Positions 56,023 through 64,000 of a stretch of DNA of 64,000 nucleotides are shown piece by piece. The notes beneath the pieces are model-generated. The model was not told the origin of the DNA, ran no database searches, and saw nothing but the letters and a program-made list of their open reading frames with translations. The position numbers and the translations under genes are program-made. Source of the stretch: Riptortus pedestris (Eukaryota > Arthropoda > Insecta > Hemiptera > Alydidae); the NCBI GenBank assembly GCA_019009955.1, contig CM032233.1:121118501-121182500 (forward strand), in the 5' to 3' direction. Within the stretch, counting starts at the first letter, position 1. Every line of letters starts with the position of its first letter.

Positions 56023-56977
56023 GCTCACCATATTCGTCCATAGATTAAAACGAACCGAACATTTTGAGAGTATTTGGTCGGTTTTTTTTGTTGGTTTTAT
56101 ATAGTTTGAATGTAATGTCTGATGTCGGACCTATCTTGATTGGGTTTTTGAAACCTAAGGGAAAACTCTTCTTTTTTTTTTTGGAATAGTCCTAATTGCC
56201 TTTAAATATTTAATGTGTTAGCTAAAGGCTTTAGAAAAGGCAGTTTGACAAGGGTGAGATAGAAGGGAGGAGCGCTACCTGCCTCATGGAAAGCTATTTG
56301 GAGAAAGGGTTTTACCTGGCAATATGCAAGTTCACGACCCACTGTTTGTCCCTGTCACTCAGGGTCAATATCACCAAGCCGCTTGTCTACATGAAAGGTT
56401 CGGCCCTGATTTACACTTATAAGAGTTGCCGCATCCCGGGGTAGATTGCACGCCTCCTTTGTGTTTCCGATCAGCCACCTTCAGCGAATTTACTTAGCAG
56501 AATGCACATTCTTGTAGCTGTTCGTCGATTTTAGTACGCTAAGTTAATGGATTTAATTATATTGTTAAGGTAGGAAATTAAGTCCCTTACTATATATTTT
56601 AGGTACTTGGCATAATACGACTTTATGCTCAACGCAGCAGTAAGGCCTTACCTATTATATAATTTGATGTGTCTGTAGTGTGGGATCTCTACCTTATAAT
56701 AGGCATATTTCGCACAATCACAGACCTTCTGGCGTACATTAGTATCGTTCAAAAAATGTGTGTATGAGGAAAGAAATCACACCCAGCTTTTCCGTGCACC
56801 TATATTCATGCAGAGCATCGTCCTTGGCTATGGAAAAAAGTGAGAAATGTTCTTCTTAATTCCTGTTAATTGAAGATTGATTACGTACTAACTAGCTCAC
56901 ATTTCAGATTTCAATATCTGAACATTGACAGATCTGAACACCTTCGTACTGGTCAAACTTTGGATAACTATTGTTGA
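56023..56977. other. Unassigned
   Basis: No supported gene or repeat; T-run near 56171-56182. Confidence 0.4.
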
Positions 56978-57184
56978 GGGGCTAAGGTTAGCTAAGTGAT
57001 TGGCGTTGGTATGATTATACTTCGTAAACCTAAAATCGTGCGAATGATTCTCTTTTGGACAATAGGAATATATTTATTGACGACCTCACTAAATAAAATC
57101 CTTAGTCCCACCCTGGCTGGGTGGTTGTAACCTGTAGATACAGCACGCTTGAGTAGTTTCAATAAATTAATGATTGTAAATAAC
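56978..57184 (+). repeat. SINE-A, diverged
   Basis: GGGGCTAAGGTTAGCTAAGT, GCGTTGGTATG, CGTAAACCTAAAATCGTGCG, ATATTTATTGACGACCTCAC, AATCCTTAGTCCCACCCTGG and GTAACCTGTAGATA follow the family order, with a short deletion in AGAAAAGGGTGG. Confidence 0.75.
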
Positions 57185-57350
57185 ATTTATTACTATTGTT
57201 ATTATTCTTTAAATGGTCAAAATAATGGCCAAGCACCTCAACTGCTCAAATTTGGTGAAGCAAAATAAGCTAATTGAAGTTATCGTAACAATCATTGTCG
57301 CCATTATTATCCAAAATAAGCCTCTCCGAAGTTAAGAAAGTTACATGAAT

Positions 57351-57486
57351 GAGGCACAGGTTAGTCATGTGAGTTAAGGCGATGGTCTTAATCAACTAAG
57401 TTGGCAAACCTAGAGTCGTAAGTTCGATTCTCATTTGGGGGACAGAAATTTATTTAGTGACGAACTCATTAAATTAAATCCTTAGG
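57351..57486 (+). repeat. SINE-A, 3'-truncated
   Basis: GAGGCACAGGTTAGTCATGT, GGCGATGGTCTTAATC, GCAAACCTAGAGTCGTAAGT, TCGATTCTCATTTGGG and TTTAGTGACGAACTCATTAA are present. It stops at ATCCTTAG, so the 3' third is lost. Confidence 0.7.
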
Positions 57487-58482
57487 CAGAGACTCCTCAA
57501 ATTATGGGCCCCTAGCCTCAGCAAGTCCTCCCTCAGGCCAACCAACCACATGGGTGTGGGTCTGTCCTTCTTCCTCACTCCACCCGATGTACCATGACAA
57601 TATTTTTTGGGTTCCAGTTGGCTCCATCATCTCGTTGTCCCCTAACCAGGGTAATCTGTCCATTATATACAGTATCAAGTAGAATATTATAGAAGTTGTC
57701 AGAAACAAAGTATTTATTAAAGTTTCTATTCCAAACAATGAAGAAAAAAAGAAAGAAAAAGAATAGTATTCCACATATGGAAACAAGTTCAAATGAGTTT
57801 TAGATACTTTTGACGAAAACCGCGGTGGGATTAGCCATTATTAAAAGAGATTTTTAGAGTGGACATTAGCTTTAATACAATTTTAAATGATTTTATCGCT
57901 TTTTATTACTATACTTGAATACGAAATATATATCTTCGCTATCATCTGTTTAGTATAAGAGAATAATTCATCATCGCAAAATAGTTTACTGCTAACATCA
58001 AATAATAGAGCAGAGAAAACATTCTGTTTTGTAATTAGGACTGGGTCCTGTATAAATGAAACATCATAGTAAAGGAAAAAAACAAAGTATAATAGGTCTT
58101 TGCCTCTATAGAATTAGATTTTAATGAGAATTCCAATTAAATCACTACTCATTATTGTACAGCTAGAACTAGTAAAACAATGCTAGTTTTCATAAAAGGC
58201 AAAAAATACCAGGAATATTTATGAAATAAGAACTATTGTATACTATTAGCATATTTAAAAAAATAAAGTTAAATCAACTTAAACCCTTGGAGTAAATAAA
58301 AATTGAAATATTGATTAACAGACATTACAATTTTGAAATTTATATGTGTATGTGTGTGTGTGTGAGCGCGTTTGTGGAAGTATTCAAAGGAAAGCATATA
58401 AAATTAGTACACTTAAAATCTCAAAAAGTAATATTTCATCTTAAAAAGTTATTAGTGAAAAAAAAAGTAACGTGGAAAGCTT

Positions 58483-58559
<77 letters not shown>

Positions 58560-59719
58560 CCCGCAATGAAAAGAAATTTCAATTCGTGCTCAAAGACATT
58601 GGTTCATGTCAAATGAAGCCCTCATCAGAAGACATCAAAATTATGTTTCTTGCTAACGTAAATCTTTCCGATCACTAAGTGTACCAATATGAACGGAACC
58701 TAGAAATGACTGTTCTGTGCATAAACAGCAGTTTACAGCATATTATTCTCTTTTAGGGCCTAGTCACAATCCATATGTGATACGGTACCAGTATAAGTAA
58801 ATAGTCATGCAAAACACTACGGATGACATGTTAGTCAAAACCATTAGGAAAATAAGGGGCCTTGAACTAATTATTAAATTCTAGCTGTGTTGTCTTTAGC
58901 TGGATTAGCTTAAGAACTGAATACTCCCGTTCTTTTCATCCTTAAGTCTTTTCTGCTCAGTAATTCTCTTGTTGTACGTATGAAATGACACTTCAACGAA
59001 GAACTGATATTCAGAATAGCCGTTTTACCCAATACTAATGTAATAAAATAAATACTGTTTCCCTACAAAATATAACGATTCCATTATCGTATCGGTAGTA
59101 AGAAATACACAGAGTCCGATCTATTGAGGCATTCTCACATAAAACAGGGGTACAAGGGGTAACAAAGGTAATATTTGCGATCTGTAGCCAGGTGCCAAGT
59201 TTTTAAATGTATAAGGGAAAAATATATTCTAAAGAAACACATTATTTCCACGTTTTCCTTAAATGTACATTTCTGAAGATATTGACAATATTTTTTCATC
59301 ATTTCATTTCTCATCTACAGCCAGTGTTGATACCTCGGTGTAGTAGACTCAAAAGAATAAAATTCCATTGAAATCCTTCAAGTCGTCTTCGATTGATTGG
59401 ATATCTAACACGATGTCAGGCAGAGAAGAAATTCAATTTTGACATAATTATAAATGGAATGGCCGGAAACGTGCAAAACTTAATTTCTCCAAAACGTATT
59501 TTTTTTATATGAAATCTTTTGGACCAACTACCCATGAAGGGGTTACCACAGAGCTTTGGCGTGAGGTAAAGTTTCCCTGCCGTATAGTGATGACATTGCA
59601 GATCCAAGAATGCTACTTCTTTATTCAAGAAGCTACTCAATTGCCATAAGACCAGGCACCGAAAGAAAACTTCAACCTTGTCGATTGTATCTTTGACCTC
59701 TAGGACATTAACCGGCACC
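57487..59719. other. Mostly unassigned; (TC)n-(TA)n at 58484-58551
   Basis: No supported gene in more than 2 kb. The frame at 58472-58678 begins in the microsatellite and has no recognisable domain. A (TG)n tract lies at about 58345-58364. Confidence 0.4.
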
Positions 59720-59806
59720 CCTTGTAGAATCGGTGGACATTTGAAGAAAATGTTCAATAATTGCGTCACGAGTACATCAATAGATGATTTTCTTTTAAAT
59801 GAGATC
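59720..59806 (-). mobile_element. HEL-A 5' fragment
   Basis: GTAGAATCGGTGGACATTTG, AAGAAAATGTTC, AATTGCGTCACGAGTAC, ATCAATAGATGATTTTC and AAATGAGATCTCTGAA match the minus-strand 5' region of HEL-A, with the palindrome decayed. Confidence 0.55.
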
Positions 59807-59924
59807 TCTGAATTATATTTATTTATTTAAAATGTAATTAGTATTGAATTAATACTAAAGGTAAGAGTAGGCCTAACTTGTCACCAAGACCTTTGCCTTA
59901 TTACGTCTCGAGGGCGAACTTAGA

Positions 59925-60062
59925 CATCAAAGGATTAAAAATGAGATAGGTCTCAAAGGAGGAGAGAGCTCGGGTTGATTCATAATGGAAGAGTTGTGCT
60001 AAAAAGAGTTGTGCTAAAAAAAAAGGCAGTATAAAGTCGTGGGAAGAGGAAGGGAGAGACCG
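59925..60062 (+). repeat. Low-copy repeat shared with 63700-63800
   Basis: TTAGACATCAAAGGATTAAA, AGGTC, AATGGAAGAGTTG(T/A)GCTAAAAA strings occur here and at 63706-63798 in the same order. GATAATGGAAGAGTATTGTT at about 61532 is a weaker third match. The class is unknown. Confidence 0.5.
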
Positions 60063-60349
60063 CGTAGGATGGTTTCAGACGAATCCAATTTCCAACTTAA
60101 TCTCAAATATAAAGTAATTTAAGGGGGCAGGGATACATCTTCTTTTTATCAGGACTATAAAAACCAAGAAGTCGACTTAATAACTGCAGAGGCCAATGAA
60201 ATAACGCCACTTGTTCGAAATTTTGAGGTCAATATGTACTGTTACGTTTATTACAAAAATAATACACATTCTTTATTAGAGTTCTTTCGGATTGCAAAAT
60301 TACACACAAGCTTTAGAGTTTTTATCACTGCACAATTTATTTAACAATG

Positions 60350-60640
60350 CACTACACACTTGGTGAATTATTCTTAACTACTAAAACACTGTGTGTGTAT
60401 ACTCACAGTATACACTGATAACTTCACTGTTCTTCTTAGTGCACAGTCCAATAATCCACGATCACTGAAGTTCACAAAAACACGGCACTGCACTGTCCTT
60501 TACTTAAACACGGCACTACACTGTTCTTCACATAAAACACTTTACAGAACTGAAATTAAAACGCACTGCTCACTAATGATTCACTGAACGCACTGCTCAC
60601 TAATGATTCACTGAACGCACTGTTATTCACTTGAAGAGAA
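60350..60640. repeat. CACTG-rich minisatellite
   Basis: A 27-bp unit (CGCACTGCTCACTAATGATT, then CACTGAA) is duplicated exactly at 60562-60588 and 60589-60615. A related 28-bp unit (CACGGCACT(G/A)CACTGT...) is duplicated at about 60481 and 60509. CACTG or CACTAC words recur through the whole interval. The frame at 60393-60587 is a translation of the repeat. Confidence 0.75.
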
Positions 60641-61652
60641 CTGAGAACAAACTAACTAGCTGGGCCGCTTTTACAGACGAGCGGAAAGATCAAAGATGAC
60701 TGTATAGATAAATCTAGATCCCAGAAGGGTATCATCGAAAACATTCTTTGCCGTCAAAGGTCCTACCCTCGGGGCGGTTCCTTTCATCTACTTCGTACTT
60801 CTTACATATGTGATTTACTCTGTTTAATTTTTTATGTACATAGTTTTAGTAGCAATGCAAATAACATGGTTATTATACATGACGCAGAAAATCTTAGTCC
60901 ACGTCAAAATTGTCAATTGGCCCTTTGACTATTAAGGTGATGTCAAAGGGTTAGAACAAAGTAGTAGGTAGCAGAATTCCTTGATAATGGAACAAATGTG
61001 TTAAAAAAGAGGATTTGGATATATTACATATAAAAGAATGAAGGCAAGAATGAATTATAAGCAGATTATTACAGAATATACAAAGAAAATTAGGGAAATG
61101 CTTTTTTTAAAAACGTTTTAGACATGTGACGGTATAATTTTAGATAACATTATTGTCTTCCAACTGAGTTTTTTTTTAATCTTTTAGTGATTAGGAATTT
61201 ATTTTAGTGAATATATATGGCGGAAGGGTAGGAGGGTGCATGGTGTGAATGATTTGTTCGTTTCCTATTCATAAGTTTATCATGAGGCTACAAACATCAA
61301 GGGATAAACTATGCTACAGACATTACATATATGAAACTTGTTGTCAACAGATACCAACGATAAGATTATTACTCACAATATCAAAATATTATGTGTTTCA
61401 TAGACGTCTTAATCTATATCTATTTGGACGACTCACTCTTTGTTTTTACAGACGTGGAAGAACATAGGTATGGAAGGGTTAATGATTGAAGTAGTCGCAA
61501 AAGGAAATAGGACGCTCATGTGGGCTTGATAATGGAAGAGTATTGTTGAGATATAAGTACTAGTGTAGGGAAGGATTGTGATGGAGGTTAAGGAGGAAGT
61601 AGGAGTTGAGTCGCTTCTAATTCAATAGTCCGTCAAATCCAAAATTAAAAAA
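60641..61652. other. Unassigned
   Basis: No supported gene; T-run near 61170. Confidence 0.4.
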
Positions 61653-62258
61653 GCCCGTCCCGCAGCGTCTGCGTTAACTAAGCAGATTTCCCAGGTGCAT
61701 CAAGTATTTGCATTTACCTCAAAATGTAAATGTTAAATGAGAACAATATTTGGTATGTATGCTTCAAATAAAGTGCTTTATATTATAACAGATTTTTGTT
61801 AATATGAAATGAGTAGGAGTGGTGGTCTACTCAGGGCCGAAAACTAAAAACACAAATATATAGGTTAATAATCACAAAAGTGAAAAATTATATATAACAA
61901 CATTTATAGAACATTACATTTGATATAAGATTGATTTTATACAATTTTTCGTTCCAACGCATAATAACGGAGATATTACGAATTTTCGAAACCTGTCCAC
62001 CCCCCTATTATCGGTTGGCTTTCAGACATAAATGAACTTGATTTTTAGTTTTACATAAAAGGATTGGTAACGATCAAACAAAAATTGCAACCGTTAGAGC
62101 GTTAACGGACCAATATATACACACAGATATATATAGTTTTGAACGGATCTCATTTTCACCATCTCCAGGGTAGGATCGATGGACATTTGAGGAAATGTTT
62201 CGAAAATTGCCTCATGAATACGACCTCAATAGCTGGTTTCCCTTAGAGAAAATCTGCT
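61653..62258 (-). mobile_element. HEL-A copy, both termini
   Basis: The 3' end is at 61653 (complement CGCTGCGGGACGGGC, then T-run) and the 5' end at 62258 (complement AGCAGATTTTCTCTAAGGGA). The AAGCAGATTTCCCAGGTG block, GATCGTTACCAATCC-like and TTGAACGGATCTCA are readable. (TA)n is reduced to a few units near 62112-62140. About 606 bp, the short form of the family. Confidence 0.8.
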
Positions 62259-62392
62259 AAAACTTAGAATTATAAGCCTTAACCAGTGTGGTAATCTGTC
62301 AATAATTTTGGAAAAATTGTATTGTTGACAAATTACCACGTTTGTTAATACTTATAATCATAAGTTTTTATTCTAGCTAGGCTTTTAGTTGA

Positions 62393-62620
62393 TTATTATT
62401 ATTATTTATTAACGTCCACTTTTTTTGCAACTAAGGCTAATTGGGACTGGTTATCTACAGGTAACCACCCTTTCTAGCCAGGGTGTGACTTACGATGTTA
62501 TTTAATGAACTTCGTCACTAAATAATATCCCTTGCCCAGGCGAGAATCGAACTCGCCAATCTAGGCTTACCATGTGAGATTGAGTTTAACGCTTTAACTC
62601 ACATGGCTAACCTGAACCCC
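62393..62620 (-). repeat. SINE-A with 13-bp target duplication
   Basis: Flanked by GGCTTTTAGTTGA (62380-62392) and GGCTTATAGTTGA (62623-62635), with one mismatch. It runs from the (ATT)n tail through the whole body to the GGGGTTCAGGTTAGCCATGT head on the complement. The B-box region is GTTCGATTCTCGCC. Confidence 0.9.
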
Positions 62621-62730
62621 AGGGCTTATAGTTGAGTAATTTTAAATGCCTAAGGTGTGCAGAACATTAGCTCTAAAATAATAAAGAGTGTAGGTGACAC
62701 CTGAAGATCTTTTCTATTTTTAGTGCATTA

Positions 62731-62958
62731 TTATTATTATTATTTATTAACGTCCACTTTTTGCAACTTAGGCTAACTGGGACGGGTTATCTACAGATTA
62801 CCACCCTTTTCTAGCCAGGGTGGGATTTTAGGATGTTATTTAATGAATTTCGTCACTAAATAATTTCCTTTGCCCAGGCGAGAATCGAACTCGCCACTCT
62901 AGGTTTACCATGTGAGATAAAGGTCAACGCTTTAACTCGCATGGCTAACCTGAGCCCC
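62731..62958 (-). repeat. SINE-A with 12-bp target duplication
   Basis: TTTAGTGCATTA flanks both sides (62719-62730, 62959-62970) with no mismatch. Full length, (ATT)n tail on the left, GGGGCTCAGGTTAGCCATGC on the complement at the right. It is among the best-preserved copies. Confidence 0.95.
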
Positions 62959-63157
62959 TTTAGTGCATTAAATAATATTATTAGTCTCAGGAAGGATATG
63001 CAGAAATTAATAGTTTCATACATCACTAAAATGACAACGAATATATGGAAATTGTTGATATTACATGCAATAACTATGGTGGTTATAAATGACAGTACAC
63101 GTTATATGATTAATAGTCTTAGCCCATGGCTCATTTTCCACCTTCCCTATTGTTTTT

Positions 63158-63681
63158 AGCAGATTCCCTTAAGGGAAATCAGCTATTGAGCGCGATTTTT
63201 GAAAACATTCCTCAAATGTCCATCGATCCATTGATCCTACTTAGTAGATGAAGAAAATAAGGTCCGTTCAAAATTTTATATATATATACTTGTCTGTTAC
63301 CGCTCTAGCGGTCGTAATTCTTAGTTAATCATAACGGAACTCGATAGGGGTTGGGGAGGTGAATTTCGAAAGTTCAAACCATCTCCGTTATTATGCGTCG
63401 GATCAAAAAATTATATAGAACCAATCGTATTGCAAATGTAATTTTCTATAAATGTTGTTATGTACGTTTTTTCAATATCTTGATTATCAACCGAGATATT
63501 GTAGTAAAACCCCACTCCGACTCATGTCATATGAACAATGGGCGGTTATATTATGAAGCTCTTCATTTAAAGCCTAAATATTAAATATTGTTCTCAAACG
63601 ACCTTTACGTTTTGAGATAAATACAAATACGTGATGCACTTGGGAAATCTGCTTAGTTAAAGCGGCCCGTGGGTGACGGAC
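63158..63681 (+). mobile_element. HEL-A copy, both termini
   Basis: Starts AGCAGATTCCCTTAAGGGAA after a T-run and ends GGGTGACGGAC before TTCTTTTTT. It includes CATCGATCC, GGTCCGTTCAAAATTTTA, a short (TA)n at 63278-63287, TTACCGCTCTAGCGGTCG and GGGAAATCTGCTTAGTTAAA. The 524-bp length is due to deletions in the middle and 3' half. The 3' hairpin is degraded (GCGGCCCGTGGG). Confidence 0.85.
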
Positions 63682-63699
63682 TTCTTTTTTACGAGGCTG

Positions 63700-64000
63700 G
63701 GAAAAAGTTAGACATCAAAGGATTAAATAGAGGTAGGTCACTAAGGGGGGATAGCGCGTGGGTGGTTTGATAATGGAAGAGTTGAGCTAAAAAAAAAATT
63801 TTATATATATATATATAAGGTAGGCGCGTGGCTGAGGGGTAGGAGGAAGAGGAGGGTGTGGGGTGGGGATGAGTAGGGCAGGTGGGGGAAACTAGGTTTT
63901 CTCACCCAAAAGCCTGCTCCGGGAGGGGGACCTTGCCTTAGGTTAGTTCCTGTGATGCTCTCCTCTGGTTAACACCCTCACTACTACCTCAGATGGCTCT
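63700..64000. other. Repeat shared with 59925-60062, then GC-richer unassigned DNA
   Basis: 63706-63798 repeats the AGACATCAAAGGATTAAA and AATGGAAGAGTTGAGCTAAA strings. A short (TA)n is at 63804-63817. The last 180 bp are purine-rich and then mixed, with no supported gene. Confidence 0.4.

Noticed and set aside
57502..57792. 96-codon minus-strand frame
   Set aside because: No domain recognised; adjacent to a SINE-A fragment and without gene context.
59416..59769. 117-codon minus-strand frame
   Set aside because: Its upstream end overlaps a HEL-A fragment and it shows no known motif; probably chance.

Overview
This window looks like intergenic or intronic DNA from an arthropod, most likely an insect. 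It is AT-rich with long (TA)n, (TG)n and (TC)n microsatellites, and almost everything recognisable is a transposable element. The insect inference rests on three things: fragments of jockey-like, R2-like and other LINEs; mariner and hAT remnants; and a dominant repeat built like Drosophila DINE-1. I found no convincing host protein-coding gene, tRNA, rRNA or CRISPR array. Most open reading frames are chance or repeat shadows.

The dominant component, called HEL-A here, is a non-coding family with at least 20 copies or fragments (roughly 12 kb). It starts AGCAGATTTCCC and carries a near-perfect palindrome at the 5' end. An internal (TA)n tract follows. Near the 3' end an inverted copy of the start (GGGAAATCTGCT) is followed by a short hairpin (CGCAG-CCC-CTGCG) and the end GACGGAC. 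It sits between T-runs without target duplication. These are the hallmarks of Helentron-associated non-autonomous (HINE/DINE-like) rolling-circle elements. One copy (20068-20690) is bracketed precisely by a paralogous empty site at about 32250. Two loci are head-to-tail arrays.

Other families are as follows. SINE-A is tRNA-derived with an (AAT)n tail and verified target duplications (34117-34341, 62393-62620, 62731-62958). SINE-B is a weaker candidate. Rep-M is a roughly 1.0-1.3 kb element with internal 290-300 bp tandem units that ends in (TA)n. FB elements are short foldback elements sharing a CTGANGA-hairpin-CGAAA motif beside the right arm (6296-6585, 8393-8584, 11569-11926, 13106-13301, 36405-36647, and the degenerate 19462-21025). 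hAT elements include two families that keep the C-terminal dimerisation domain (2772-3439, 19559-20748, 32193-32746). There is a mariner remnant at 14725-15035 and a mariner-derived tandem repeat inside a long foldback at 54625-56022.

LINE fragments are: jockey-like RNase H (8811-9843), a jockey-like pair (23654-24186 minus, 27689-28500 plus), other RNase H tails (25652-26570 plus, 53696-54560 minus), decayed RT domains (30180-31790 plus, 49497-50423 minus with a 3' relative at 46790-47020), and an R2-superfamily restriction-like endonuclease domain (37600-38207 minus).

The layout is heavily nested: HEL-A in hAT in a foldback at 19.5-21.0 kb, SINE-A in HEL-A at 34.1 kb, and foldbacks inside the (TA)n of HEL-A at 6.3 and 8.4 kb. 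Large tracts (notably 28.9-30.2, 34.6-36.4, 38.2-41.4 and 57.5-59.7 kb) hold nothing I can identify.
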